DNA of 64,000 nt from Gimesia chilikensis (GCF_007744075.1 NZ_CP036266.1:5565748-5629747); one strand, 5' to 3'. Positions 45,733 to 56,593 are shown, counted from the stretch's first letter. Program-made: numbers and translations. The notes: generated by a model from the letters alone, not told the origin.

Positions 45733-47079
45733 TCAGATCAGTTCCCGAATCGGTGCCTGGCGTTCCAGCAGATACTGCGGACGGCCGTTATTGTCCGGGA
45801 TGGTGGTCGTGGCAGGATCAATGCCCAGGTTGTGATACAGCGTCGCGAAGACCTCCTGCATATGCACGGGGCGGTCGACCGCTGCTTCGGCCCATTTATC
45901 CGTCGAGCCGATCACCTGCCCGGCTGGCATTCCACCACCCGCCAGCAGACCCGCATGCACGCGCGACCAATGATCGCGGCCGGCTTTGTCATTGATCTTG
46001 GGAGTCCGTCCAAACTCACCCCACACGATGACCGTCACGTCCTGATCCAGGCCGCGTTCATGCAGATCTTCGACCAGTGCCGCCACGCCCTGATCCAGTA
46101 ACGGAATCACTTTGCGGCCTCTGCCGAAGTTATCGCTATGGTAATCGAAATCAGCGAAACTGCAGGTCACCATCCGGGCCCCTGCTTCCACCGCCCGTCG
46201 CGCCTGCAGGAACCGGGACATCAGCGCCTGGTAGCCCATCTTGGGATCGAAGCCGAGCACTTTCGGATCGTCGATCCCATACCGGGCCCGGACCTTTGGA
46301 TCGACTTTCTCCAGGTCCAGCGCTTCCACCAGCCGGGACGACGTCAACACGCCCAATGCCTGTTCGGTAAAGTTGTCGCTGGACTCGGCGGCCAGCTTCT
46401 GATCGACCTTCCGCCGATACGTATCGAGTTCTTCCAGCAGCCTGGTCCGCTCGTGCAGACGGACCGTGGAAATCGAATTCAGCGTCATGTTGCTCATCAC
46501 CTCGCCATCAGGGCGAAACGGTGAGTGCGCCATTCCCAGGAAGCCCGGCCCCTTAATGTTATAAGGATCGTGCGCCATCTTCTGCGACAGATCAATATAA
46601 GGGGGCACGGAAGGGTCAACGGCCCCCTGCAGTTTGGAGAGTGCCGACCCCATGGACGGCCAGCCCCCCTGCGGTTTGGGATCCCGGAACTGATGCCCGG
46701 TGCAGCATTGAAAGGAATCGTGCCGGCCTTCGGAACCCACCAGCGATCGGATGATCGAGAACTTGTCCATCATCCCCGCGACGCGAGGCATCAACTCGCT
46801 GATTTCAATGCCGGGCACATTGGTCGCAATCGGTTGAAACTCACCGCGAATCTCGGCGGGCGCATCGGGCTTCAGGTCGAACATGTCTTGGTGAGGTGGC
46901 CCCCCATTCAGGAAGATCATGATCACCGCTTTGTGAGACTGACGCTGCGGATTCTGCTGCTCGGCTCGCAGCAATTGAGGCAGCGATAAGCCCCCCATCG
47001 CCAGCCCGCCGATCTGAAGAAAAGAGCGGCGGGAGATTTGATCACAGAATTTCGTGGCACGGCCTTCTATTTTCAGCAT
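45733..47079 (-). CDS. DUF1501 protein with Tat signal
   Basis: From ATG 47079 the protein has 448 residues; an upstream in-frame start at 47151 would bury the signal. A twin-arginine signal (ISRRSFLQIGGLAMGGL) is followed by DUF1501 motifs: VIMIFLNGGPPHQDMFDLKP, GIEISELMPRVAGMMDKFSIIRS, HDSFQCCTGHQF and VIVWGEFGRTPKINDKAGRDHW. DUF1501 proteins belong to the alkaline-phosphatase/sulfatase-like fold and are greatly expanded in planctomycetes, often beside DUF1549 genes. Here no DUF1549 partner is present. Substrate unknown. Confidence 0.93.
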   Translation of the reverse strand: MLKIEGRATKFCDQISRRSFLQIGGLAMGGLSLPQLLRAEQQNPQRQSHKAVIMIFLNGGPPHQDMFDLKPDAPAEIRGEFQPIATNVPGIEISELMPRVAGMMDKFSIIRSLVGSEGRHDSFQCCTGHQFRDPKPQGGWPSMGSALSKLQGAVDPSVPPYIDLSQKMAHDPYNIKGPGFLGMAHSPFRPDGEVMSNMTLNSISTVRLHERTRLLEELDTYRRKVDQKLAAESSDNFTEQALGVLTSSRLVEALDLEKVDPKVRARYGIDDPKVLGFDPKMGYQALMSRFLQARRAVEAGARMVTCSFADFDYHSDNFGRGRKVIPLLDQGVAALVEDLHERGLDQDVTVIVWGEFGRTPKINDKAGRDHWSRVHAGLLAGGGMPAGQVIGSTDKWAEAAVDRPVHMQEVFATLYHNLGIDPATTTIPDNNGRPQYLLERQAPIRELI

Positions 47080-47234
47080 GCGACCTGTTCCGGAAAACCA
47101 GGAATAAGGAAACCCACACTCCGTTGAGTCTCCCGATGATACACAGACCATGCATAAAATGATACCGATATCTACCGTTCGAGGTGAACCGGAATTTCCT
47201 GAGCTTCCTTCGCGTCACGCGCTTCCAGAAACGG

Positions 47235-48764
47235 TTACTCCTGTAGCTCAATATCTCCGGGCTTCCAGGATTTATCGAACCAGGGCTTCAATGGACCATA
47301 CAGACGGAGAATCATGAACCAGCTCTTGCCGGGGATCGTCTGCACCCAGTTACTCTGCTTCCCCTTCGGCGGACTGGGGCCGAAGTAGACGTCGACCGAA
47401 CCATCCGCGTTGGCCTGCAGCCCCTTGTTCTGACTGCTCACACTGGGATGCGGATCGTCGGTCTGTAACATCGACCGCGTCTGCGTGTCATACACAATCA
47501 CCGACCAGAACGTCGCGACCGGGATATCCGGTGGCAGGTGCAGTTTGTAGTTCTTGCCGCCGTCAAAGGGATTGCCTTGGGAATCCAGGGCCGTCCAGGG
47601 GTATGTCGACCCTTTGCCCACAATCTGCGTGTCCATCGCCGGCGTTACACCCGTAGCGAGGAAAAAGAAAAATGCAGACGCATCGAGATTCGAGACTCCC
47701 GGCTGCCACTGGAACTTGTAACCGCCCAGAAACGCATACCGCCACTGCCGGTCGTCGAAGATCCGCCCCCCTTTCTGACGTAGCCGATAGGCAAGCGCAC
47801 GGGCAGTCGCATCCCCCACGACAGCTGCTTCCTTGAGAATCTTCTTCATGCGGGCATCAGGTTTAAATGGCTTCCCTTTCTGAATGCCGATCGACGCCCA
47901 GAAGCCCAGTGTCGTCGCATCAACCGTTTCGGTCGGTTCAGTCTGCACGACCGAGTTCAACAGTTCCCAGAATTGATAACCGGCGGGACCAACCATATTA
48001 AACGGTTTGCCCGACATGTTGATAAACTTCGGACTTGCCGGATTGTCGGCCTCGGACAGTGGATAGATTTTCGTATGCTGCTTGACCAGTTCCACGCCGG
48101 GCGTCGGATTACCGTCAACCACGAAGCTTCGCCAGGCAACCCAGACACTCAGAGAACCGGGCCGCACCACAAAGTAACCTTCCGGAATGTCGTCTTGATA
48201 ACCGGGTGGTAAAAGCAGATATTTGCCCCCTTTGCCTTTATCTGGTCCGGTTATGCCGATGTCGCCATTCCAGTGGTACCACATATCGTCGACCAGCCCA
48301 AGCACTTTGGGCGGTGCCTCGACCACAACGGGGCCCTCGCGCAGATCCAGCCAGAACCAGGTATAAGGGGTGTTATCATTGGCCGTCAGTTCAATCGTGG
48401 TGGAGTCGACCAGGTTTTCCCAGATGGGCACGGTTTTGTTGGCCGGTCCCATGGTGAGAATATTGTTACGGTTACTCGCCTGATTTACTACCGGCAGCGC
48501 GAGCAGGTAAGCCTGAACCGCGCGTTGAAAATCCAGGTTGTCATACAGCTTCTGAGTACTCGCTTTGTCCGGCACACCATCAATGAAATTGAGCGTTCCC
48601 AGACGCGTCTCCACCTGATCCGGAACAGCGATCCCCGGCGGGATGGGAGTCGTCATTTTAAACTTCTCGCTCGTCTGTGCCTGGACTGTGTTGGTGACAA
48701 AGAGCCCTGCCATCATCACACACGCAGATACCCACTGCCTGGTTGCTTGATGTTGTGTTTGCAT
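47235..48764 (-). CDS. Secreted DUF1254/DUF1214 protein
   Basis: The 509-residue protein has a signal peptide ending near NTVQAQ. DUF1254 spans about 75-190 (FQRAVQAYLLALPVV, NNILTMGPANKTVPIWENLVDSTT in parts) and DUF1214 about 380-490 (SFWSVIVYDTQTRSMLQT-like, LQANADGSVDVYFGPSPPKGKQSNWVQT in parts, WFMILRLYGP). Function of this pair is unknown; the proteins are periplasmic or secreted. GGAG lies 9 bases before ATG 48764. It follows the sulfatase gene on the same strand by 56 bases, so the two are probably co-transcribed. Confidence 0.92.
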   Translation of the reverse strand: MQTQHQATRQWVSACVMMAGLFVTNTVQAQTSEKFKMTTPIPPGIAVPDQVETRLGTLNFIDGVPDKASTQKLYDNLDFQRAVQAYLLALPVVNQASNRNNILTMGPANKTVPIWENLVDSTTIELTANDNTPYTWFWLDLREGPVVVEAPPKVLGLVDDMWYHWNGDIGITGPDKGKGGKYLLLPPGYQDDIPEGYFVVRPGSLSVWVAWRSFVVDGNPTPGVELVKQHTKIYPLSEADNPASPKFINMSGKPFNMVGPAGYQFWELLNSVVQTEPTETVDATTLGFWASIGIQKGKPFKPDARMKKILKEAAVVGDATARALAYRLRQKGGRIFDDRQWRYAFLGGYKFQWQPGVSNLDASAFFFFLATGVTPAMDTQIVGKGSTYPWTALDSQGNPFDGGKNYKLHLPPDIPVATFWSVIVYDTQTRSMLQTDDPHPSVSSQNKGLQANADGSVDVYFGPSPPKGKQSNWVQTIPGKSWFMILRLYGPLKPWFDKSWKPGDIELQE

Positions 48765-48820
48765 GGTTTGAATTCTCCGGCGATGCGAAATAGAAATAAA
48801 GTCTGTCTTCAGATTTCCTT

Positions 48821-51505
48821 CTATTCCCGGCCCGCCTCCATTTTCTTCAACCCCGCTTCGAGCTCTTTGATTTCTTCCGGCGACAATTGCGGCCGATCGA
48901 TTGTAATCGTCAACTTATTAAACTCTGCTGTCAGTGGGAACGGCGGGGTATAGTCCGAATCGTTCACGCCGGTAATCGTATCGGAGCCGATGTCGAAACT
49001 TTCGTCCCACTGCAGAATGATGGGAATCGTTTTCTCCATCTTTTGCGTGGACACCACTCTGCCGTCCACCTTGAGTGTACCGGTTCCGCTTTTCCCAATC
49101 CCGGAGAAGTTGTTATAGGCCATCGTCCCCAGTCCGATGCCGTCATACTTGAAGTCAAACTCCAGAATGTGTCGGCCGGGAGAGAGTGCCTCAGGAGCCT
49201 CCCATTTCAGCCGTTCCAGATCCAGCAGGTTCCACAGAAAGACCGGTTTGCCTTCGAGCAGATAGAACCCCCAGCCAGCAAAGCGTCCGCCGGAAGTGAC
49301 GATCATCCCCTCGGCGCCCCCTTCCGGTACGGTGATGTCCGCCTTGACCGTATACGATGTATCCAGCAGATAAGGCGCATCCCCCTGCGGCAGCCCTGTC
49401 ATGGGACGCGTATAGACCAGTTCCTTTCGCCCCGCGGTCAGGCTGGGTCGCTGGGCCGCAACACGGGCACCGACTGATGCATTCAACGGTAGAACCTGGT
49501 ATTTTTTCGCTTCTTCCAGGAACATCGCCCGCATGTTTTTGACCTTCTCGGGATGTTCAGCGGCGATGTCGCTGGTCTGGTTCCAGTCGGTATTCAGGTT
49601 GTAGAGCTGAAAGGTCTGGTTATTCAGCGGGTCCGGGTTCGCTGCCGAGAACGCCTGCCAGGGCGCGCGGTTCACTTTCGTACTCATGAACCAGCCATCA
49701 TGATACATCGCCCACTGGCCCATCATTTCGAAGTACTGGGTTTTGTGCTGAGACGGTGCCTCGGCGTTTGCTTTGTCGAAGGTGTAAGCGAAGCTTGTTC
49801 CCTCAATCGGTCTCTGCTTAATGCCGTCCACATATTCCGGTGCAGCAATGCCAGTCACTTCCAGCAGCGTTGGCACATAGTCGATCACATGCACGAACTG
49901 CTCCCGCAGCCCTCCCTGGTCTTTAATCCGTTTCGGCCAGGAGATCACCATATTCTGATTGATTCCACCGAGCCGCGACGCATTCTGTTTGAACCAGTCG
50001 AACGGCGTGTCAAAGGCCCAGGACCAGCCGGCTGACATATGGTTGTAGGCAAATTCGGTTCCCCAGGCATCATAGAACTTCATCTGCACATCCACCGGTG
50101 GTGCCACCCCGTTAAAGAAAGCCACCTCGCTGAAGGTTCCCTCCGGCCCCCCTTCGGCACTGGTGCCATTATCGCCGTTCTGGTAGATGACAATTGTGTT
50201 TTCAAGTTTGCCCAGGTCTTCAAACGCCTGGATCACGCGGCCCATTTCATAGTCGTTATATGCCACGTAGGCTGCAAATACTTCGACCTGACGGATAAAG
50301 AGCTTCTGGGCTTCCGGTGATAACTCATCCCAGGGCTTCAGCATCTCTTTCGGCCACGGAGTGAGCTCCAGATCCGGTGGAATGACCCCGAGTCGTTTTT
50401 GATTCGCGAAGATCCGCTCACGCAACTTTTCGTAGCCGTCGTCAAACAGATGCATCTCATGAATCTTGTCCACCCATTCCTTCTTCGGATGGTGCGGCGC
50501 GTGTGAGGCCCCCGGCACATAGTGCATAAAGATCGGCTGACTCGGGTCGCTCTGGTGAATTCGCGTCATCCAGTCGATCGCATCGTCGGCCATCGCGGTG
50601 ATCAGATTCCACTTGCTCTCTTTGCCGGTGACGGGCCAGACCTCTGCTTTGGGATCGGAACGATCCATCTTCAACGTCCCTTCGTGCCCCGTCCACGGAT
50701 AAATCTGCGTCGTATTCCGAAACAGGTTCGGCCCCCACTGGTTAGCATCGCCTCCTACAAATCCATAGAAGTAGTCGAAGCCCATTCCTGTCGGCCACTG
50801 GGTGAAGGGACCCACCTGGCTCGCTTCGTAAGTCGGCGTGTTGTGATCTTTGCCAAACCAGGAGGTTGCATAGCCGTTATCTCGCAGGATCCGACCAATG
50901 GTGGCGTTGTTCTCCCCAATAACACTGTTATAGCCAGGGAACCCTGTGGCCTGTTCTGCAATCACACCAAACCCAACGGAATGATGATTCCGTCCGGTAA
51001 TCAACGCTGCCCGGGTCGGCGAACATAACGAAGTCGAAAACACACGGTTATAACGCAGGCCCGCTTTCGCAATCCGATCCATCGTCGGCGTTGGAATCAC
51101 GCCACCGAACGTGCTGGGCACACCGAAGCCCGCGTCGTCCGTCATGATCAGCAGAATATTCGGCGCTTCCTTTGGCGGCACAATCCGCGGCGCCCACCAC
51201 TCTTTCGACTGCAAGGCGTTGTCTTTGATCACACCCTCGAATTTCGGCGCTGGTGCAGGCAGCTGTTTACCGTCAATGGTCGTCGTCGCACTGGGGGAAC
51301 CAATTACCCCCGTTGTCTGGGGCGTAAAAGACTTGGACGATTGCGGAACGGGCGCCTGTGTCGTGACAGTTTCTGACTGATCTGCATCCTGGGCAGAGGC
51401 GGAACGAGACATTTCCCCGGAACAGCCGGCAGATACCCCGAACATCCCCAGGGACAGACAAAGTAACAGAATGCGCGAATTAAACTCTCTATGCAGTCTT
51501 CTCAT
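48821..51505 (-). CDS. Arylsulfatase lipoprotein (formylglycine type)
   Basis: The 894-residue protein hydrolyses sulfate esters. It has a lipoprotein signal (CLSLGMFGVSAGCSG), the metal-binding start NILLIMTDDAGFGVPSTFGG and the formylglycine motif CSPTR at 161-165 inside [16 protein letters not shown]. Other active-site patches include GKDHN, HAPHHPKKEW and NGDNGTSAEGG. The last ~250 residues form an extra beta domain shared with the sulfatase at the right edge. Residues 28-100 are a low-complexity Ser/Thr/Gln-rich linker. Maturation by a formylglycine-generating enzyme or an anSME is required, and neither gene is in the window. It heads a pair with the DUF1254 gene. Confidence 0.96.
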   Translation of the reverse strand: MRRLHREFNSRILLLCLSLGMFGVSAGCSGEMSRSASAQDADQSETVTTQAPVPQSSKSFTPQTTGVIGSPSATTTIDGKQLPAPAPKFEGVIKDNALQSKEWWAPRIVPPKEAPNILLIMTDDAGFGVPSTFGGVIPTPTMDRIAKAGLRYNRVFSTSLCSPTRAALITGRNHHSVGFGVIAEQATGFPGYNSVIGENNATIGRILRDNGYATSWFGKDHNTPTYEASQVGPFTQWPTGMGFDYFYGFVGGDANQWGPNLFRNTTQIYPWTGHEGTLKMDRSDPKAEVWPVTGKESKWNLITAMADDAIDWMTRIHQSDPSQPIFMHYVPGASHAPHHPKKEWVDKIHEMHLFDDGYEKLRERIFANQKRLGVIPPDLELTPWPKEMLKPWDELSPEAQKLFIRQVEVFAAYVAYNDYEMGRVIQAFEDLGKLENTIVIYQNGDNGTSAEGGPEGTFSEVAFFNGVAPPVDVQMKFYDAWGTEFAYNHMSAGWSWAFDTPFDWFKQNASRLGGINQNMVISWPKRIKDQGGLREQFVHVIDYVPTLLEVTGIAAPEYVDGIKQRPIEGTSFAYTFDKANAEAPSQHKTQYFEMMGQWAMYHDGWFMSTKVNRAPWQAFSAANPDPLNNQTFQLYNLNTDWNQTSDIAAEHPEKVKNMRAMFLEEAKKYQVLPLNASVGARVAAQRPSLTAGRKELVYTRPMTGLPQGDAPYLLDTSYTVKADITVPEGGAEGMIVTSGGRFAGWGFYLLEGKPVFLWNLLDLERLKWEAPEALSPGRHILEFDFKYDGIGLGTMAYNNFSGIGKSGTGTLKVDGRVVSTQKMEKTIPIILQWDESFDIGSDTITGVNDSDYTPPFPLTAEFNKLTITIDRPQLSPEEIKELEAGLKKMEAGRE

Positions 51506-51831
51506 CTTGCAGTTCCCCGGGCCCGAATTCCACTGTGCTAAGGTTTCAGGAAACGCTTTTGCAATGAGACGAATTCAATAATTCAAACACGGCATACATG
51601 TTTCCCCATATCTCTGATCCAGCTGCCGTCACTTACCAGGCAGCATGAACACTTGGATCGATGCCCATTGTACCCTCGAATAAATAAAAGACAATTACAT
51701 CCTGATATATTTAAAGCAGAATTAATACAGAGAGCAGAAGACGCAAGGATGAAGAATCGAGACCCTCAAGGATCCTGACAGCGCAGCAGGATAGAGACAC
51801 AAGAGAGAAAACCATGGTCGCCTGCAGCTGA
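51506..51831. other. Intergenic stretch without supported gene
   Basis: About 326 bases between two same-strand genes. No gene, terminator or clear promoter was recognised. The part next to 51505 should contain the sulfatase promoter. Confidence 0.45.
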
Positions 51832-53262
51832 TTAAAACCGCAGATTCGCCCGCAGGCCAGGCATAACGGACGTGTCATCATTGGCGTTGGCGTCTTCCAG
51901 AACCTGCAGATCAGCAGTCACATGGAACCAGGGAGTCCACGCCATGTTATAGTAAAGTTCAACTCCCTGCGTATTACGGATTGGCACAACTCCGTTAAGC
52001 AGTGATTTGAAATCGCTGCTCAGTTCATTGTAAAAATACCCGATCCCCAGCGAGTCCTGTTCGCGGCAGGCAAACAGGCCATTGGCCTGTAGTGCGATGT
52101 TGCCGCTCCAGCGATACGGGTTCGGATCTCCGTCAGCAATCATCCACTGACTCATCAGTCGCACGTCGCGTTTGTCATTGCAGCAATCTGCCCAGACCAC
52201 CTGGTCCAGAATATAACTGATCGTCCACGATCCCGTCTGCTGACCGGCGGCAACTACCCCCTGCCCCGGAATCACGGTCCAACTGGTCGGATCGACAGAA
52301 GTGTAAGTCCGACTGCTCCAGTTTCCCAGTAGCGCATGTGAGCCAGGGAGGCCGCGCCATTCCGTGAAGATACGTCCGTAACCCAGTACAACGGCACCCT
52401 GGTCAAACAGGTCATCCAGACCGGCTGTCGTCGATGAGTTGGTCGTGTCGTAGACCATCAACGCACTCTGAATCTGCCCTTCGTGCAGTCCCATCGCTCC
52501 TGCACCGTTAATTGATAGGTTCGTGGTGCGAATAATGGGGGTGGGTGCAATCATGGAGAGGTTCATGAATCCGTTGATACCTCGACCCGTATTCGGATAG
52601 ATCATATTCCACAAATCAAGCAGATTATATTTTCCCGCGGTTAAAGCAAAGTTCTCACTCAAAGCTTGCATAAACATCAAGCCGGTGATCGCCGTTTCGT
52701 GCTGTCCGGGTAACGGATAGAACATATTACTGTTCGGAAAACCCAATGCACCAGCTGCTCCATTGATATCACTGCCGAACCGGCTTTCTGCATGCAGGAT
52801 TGCTGAAAAGCCTTTATTGAGCCCTAACTGTTCTCCCTGGAACGTAAACATGTAGTCGGCTTTACCGCCATACAGGAAGGTCCGACGACGACCACCACTC
52901 GCAACCCCCTGGTAGAACTGCGTCAACTGAATATCCGCCAGCACCCCATGCTCTGCCAGCCCGGAGCGCGCACCAAACAGATCCCCCGTCAGATACTGTC
53001 GCGAAAACAGAGACTCGGAACATTCATATCCACAATCAGTGGCCCCTACACATTCGTCGCCCAGGCAACCGCCGTCTGTCGATTCGCAGCAAGCCTCCTG
53101 CCCCGCAAGATGACTGATCGGCGTCAGCGCAGAATCATTCAGCAGATCATTGCCCTCCAATGCTGCTTCTGATATCAACAGCGGCGCAGGCTCGTCCGCG
53201 CGAACAGAAACACATGCCAGACTGATCGACAGCAGAACCACACTGATTACACCGGACTTCAT
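51832..53262 (-). CDS. OprB-type carbohydrate-selective porin
   Basis: ATG 53262, preceded by AGAAGAAG, gives 476 residues with a clean signal peptide (MKSGVISVVLLSISLACVSVRA); an in-frame ATG at 53358 is upstream of it. The mature N-terminus has a Cys-rich stretch (CCESTDGGCLGDECVGATDCGYEC, positions about 46-69). The OprB barrel follows with LTGDLFGARSGLAEHGVLADI, FTAGKYN-like LTAGKYNLLDLWN and a final strand ending in aromatic F (LRANLRF). It would allow sugar uptake across the outer membrane. The Cys-rich plug may make disulfides or bind metal. It is divergent from corA. Confidence 0.9.
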   Translation of the reverse strand: MKSGVISVVLLSISLACVSVRADEPAPLLISEAALEGNDLLNDSALTPISHLAGQEACCESTDGGCLGDECVGATDCGYECSESLFSRQYLTGDLFGARSGLAEHGVLADIQLTQFYQGVASGGRRRTFLYGGKADYMFTFQGEQLGLNKGFSAILHAESRFGSDINGAAGALGFPNSNMFYPLPGQHETAITGLMFMQALSENFALTAGKYNLLDLWNMIYPNTGRGINGFMNLSMIAPTPIIRTTNLSINGAGAMGLHEGQIQSALMVYDTTNSSTTAGLDDLFDQGAVVLGYGRIFTEWRGLPGSHALLGNWSSRTYTSVDPTSWTVIPGQGVVAAGQQTGSWTISYILDQVVWADCCNDKRDVRLMSQWMIADGDPNPYRWSGNIALQANGLFACREQDSLGIGYFYNELSSDFKSLLNGVVPIRNTQGVELYYNMAWTPWFHVTADLQVLEDANANDDTSVMPGLRANLRF

Positions 53263-53666
53263 AATTCGCTTCTTCTGAAATGGGCCAGCATGAAAATCGT
53301 TTCGCTGAGAAACAGCAGAGAGCCTTGCCCCTCTGTTGTACGAAACCGATAACTTCACTTAAATCGACAGAATCAGACCTGAAACATTGTGCATGGACCT
53401 GATTTCACACCGCATTCACAGTCCGCCGTCTGGTTATATCGGTTGTAACGGTTATCATCTTGCTGGCGGCAAACCGAAATGTACAGATATAGACACAACA
53501 GATAATATTACTACCGTTCCGAATCTGGTTGTGCTTTGAATCTGCTTATGTCATCTTGACCGAAACACAAGACTCTAATTCACAATCCATCGGGTTACCT
53601 GAAACAGTCCCGCCGTCCTGATCGCGAAACTGAAAACTGTACTGTTGGAACACTGGGAAAATATCC
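53263..53666. promoter_or_regulatory. Divergent porin-corA promoter region
   Basis: No gene is supported. Three 9-bp direct repeats GGTTATATC, GGTTGTAAC and GGTTATCAT start at 53432, 53441 and 53450, about 170-190 bases upstream of the porin start, and could be a regulator site. I looked for the M-box magnesium riboswitch in front of corA and did not find its conserved elements. Confidence 0.4.
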
Positions 53667-54638
<972 letters not shown>

Positions 54639-54951
54639 TCACATCACTTCCCCCCCGCCCCTTACACGCAAGATGCTGCACGCACCCTGCAAGTCTTTGC
54701 ACTCCCCTGCTGCAAAATCTGGTTCACTCCTCTCCCTTGCGAAAAATTATTTCAGATAACTGGATCTGTATCTCAGGCAGAAAACCGGCCAAAACCCTCT
54801 CTCTACGTGCCATCCCCGATTATTTTTCCTCTGCGGCACACTGCTTGCATCTCCCCCAGTCATACTCGCCACGTTGGTCAGTCAACGTGCAAAAAATGCG
54901 CCCCCAAGCGGCACTGACGCCGACGTAACCCGCCCCCCAAGGAACACAACC
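54639..54951. promoter_or_regulatory. Upstream region of the bicarbonate transporter gene
   Basis: No gene is supported. The stretch contains the conserved TGCAA-N4-TTGCA motif (54683-54704), a further CTGCAAAATCT word at 54710, and the ribosome site AAGGA about 10 bases before ATG 54952. Confidence 0.5.
54683..54704 (+). promoter_or_regulatory. Conserved 22-bp motif with TGCAA-N4-TTGCA inverted repeat, copy 2
   Basis: It reads CACCCTGCAAG, then TC, then TTTGCACTC on the plus strand. It differs from the copy at 36795-36816 only at the two central bases. It lies about 250 bases upstream of the transporter start and reads toward it. Confidence 0.5.
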
Positions 54952-56205
54952 ATGTTAGAGGCCTTTCTGGACAATTTCCTGCATAACCTCTTTAAACCGC
55001 TGCTGCTTTTCTTTTACATGGGCTTTCTGATTCCTATCCTCAAAGTTCCCTTTGAGTTTCCCAAAGCCGTCTATCAGGGTCTGACCCTCTACCTGTTAAT
55101 CGCCATTGGCTGGCACGGCGGCGAAGAACTGGCGTCCCTCTCGATCTCCGAATTCGGGCAAGCACTCGGATTCATGGTCATCGGCTTTTTCGCGAACCTC
55201 TGTATCGGGATCTTCGCCTATATCCTCCTGCAAAAAACCACCAAGCTGCGTCAGATCGACGCCGCCACCGTGGCCGGTTTCTACGGATCCGACTCCGCCG
55301 GTACCTTCGTAACCTGCCTGGGTGTCATCACTGCAGCTCAAATCGCTTATGCGGCTTACATGCCTGTGATGCTGGCAGTCATGGAAATTCCCGGTTGTCT
55401 GGTCGCCCTCTATCTCGTCTCGCGTCTGAGACAGAAAGGGATGGACGCACACGGAAACATGCCTCACGAAGCAGACTATCAGCCTCCGCATTCCGCTCCG
55501 GTGCTGGAAAGCACCGGCGGAGGAGAAGTCTCTGTCAGTAGCGAAGGTGAATCGGTCAGCCACCAGTCAACAGGAACAACTCACACTCATACCGCCGTCG
55601 CCGCGAAAACGGCAGCCCGTCGCGAACTGGCTGCCCAATTGGATGTGGAAGTCGAAGAAAAGAAAAAACCGATTTTCAGCAAGGAACTTCTGCACGAAGT
55701 CTTCCTGAACCCGGGACTCTACCTCCTGTTCGGCGGGATTATCATCGGCTTTCTCGGACGCCTGCAGGGCAAAGCAGTCACCAGCCTGGATGACACCCTG
55801 TTTGTGAATATCTTCCACGGAATGCTCTGTCTGTTCCTGCTGGAAATGGGCATCACAGCCTGTCGTCGTCTGAAAGACCTCAAAACAGCCGGCTGGCGGT
55901 TCATCATGTTCGCACTGCTCTGCCCCAACCTGTTTGCTTTGTTCGGTATTCTCGTGGCGCACGGTTACAGCATGGCCCTGGGACAGCCCTTTGACCTGGG
56001 AACCTACGCTCTGTTCTCAGTCCTCTGTGCCGCAGCCTCTTACATCGCCGTACCCGCGGTCCAGAGACTGGCCATCCCCGAAGCCAGCCCGACACTGCCC
56101 CTGGCAGCTTCGCTCGGACTGACCTTCACTTACAACGTCACCATCGGGATCCCGGTTTACATGCTCATCGCCGAGCTGGTCATGAAAACCTTACCCGTAG
56201 CATAA
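54952..56205 (+). CDS. sbtA: Sodium-dependent bicarbonate transporter SbtA
   Basis: From ATG 54952 (AAGGA upstream) the protein has 417 residues. About ten membrane segments form two inverted halves (FKPLLLFFYMGFLIPIL, GFYGSDSAGTFVTCLGVI; then NPGLYLLFGGIIIGFLGRLQG, ALFSVLCAAASYIAVPAVQRL). The hydrophilic loop between halves (about 160-240) is longer than in cyanobacterial SbtA and rich in Ser/Thr/His. The protein takes up bicarbonate with sodium. The PII-like regulator gene follows by 76 bases. The context suggests a role in carbon supply for anaplerotic carboxylation; no carboxysome genes are in the window. Confidence 0.93.
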   Translation: MLEAFLDNFLHNLFKPLLLFFYMGFLIPILKVPFEFPKAVYQGLTLYLLIAIGWHGGEELASLSISEFGQALGFMVIGFFANLCIGIFAYILLQKTTKLRQIDAATVAGFYGSDSAGTFVTCLGVITAAQIAYAAYMPVMLAVMEIPGCLVALYLVSRLRQKGMDAHGNMPHEADYQPPHSAPVLESTGGGEVSVSSEGESVSHQSTGTTHTHTAVAAKTAARRELAAQLDVEVEEKKKPIFSKELLHEVFLNPGLYLLFGGIIIGFLGRLQGKAVTSLDDTLFVNIFHGMLCLFLLEMGITACRRLKDLKTAGWRFIMFALLCPNLFALFGILVAHGYSMALGQPFDLGTYALFSVLCAAASYIAVPAVQRLAIPEASPTLPLAASLGLTFTYNVTIGIPVYMLIAELVMKTLPVA

Positions 56206-56281
56206 CCAACTTCACTCCACTGATGAAATCACCGTTGAAACCAGAGAAAGTATCGAGCTCAGTCTCACAGGAAACCACGAC

Positions 56282-56593
56282 ATGGCTAACACGACAGAAT
56301 TAACCAAAGTCATCGTCATCACCGAAACCCACTTCGAACAGGATCTGTTAAACGCATTCCGCGAACTGGGAATCAAAGGCTTTACCTGCATGAACTGCTG
56401 GGGACAGGGTCACCACCAGGTCTATGACGAACCCTTTATCGGACACTCCCAGACCCGCATTGAAATCATCACCACCGAAGCGATCGCAGAATCGATCGTC
56501 GATTACTGTCGGCAGCCTCGCTTCGAATCCCATGCGATTTCCGCCTACCTGGAATCCGTGCGTGTCCGAGACCCTAATAAATTCATCGCCTGA
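56282..56593 (+). CDS. sbtB: PII-like bicarbonate transporter regulator SbtB
   Basis: The 103-residue protein has the PII fold order: KVIVITETHFEQDLLNAF, FTCMNCWGQGHHQVYDEPF (T-loop region with GQGH), TRIEIITTEAIAESIVDYC and a C-terminal HAISAYLESVRV. PII-like SbtB binds adenine nucleotides and blocks SbtA. The C-terminal CGPxGC redox loop of cyanobacterial SbtB is absent. The gene is in the same direction as sbtA with a 76-base gap. A long hairpin follows its stop. Confidence 0.9.
   Translation: MANTTELTKVIVITETHFEQDLLNAFRELGIKGFTCMNCWGQGHHQVYDEPFIGHSQTRIEIITTEAIAESIVDYCRQPRFESHAISAYLESVRVRDPNKFIA

Noticed and set aside
53359-53666. Magnesium riboswitch in front of corA
   Set aside because: I could not find the conserved M-box elements; only a plain leader is seen.
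54683-54704. Sigma-54 promoter reading of the TTTGCA motif
   Set aside because: The required GG ten bases before GC is missing in both copies of the motif.
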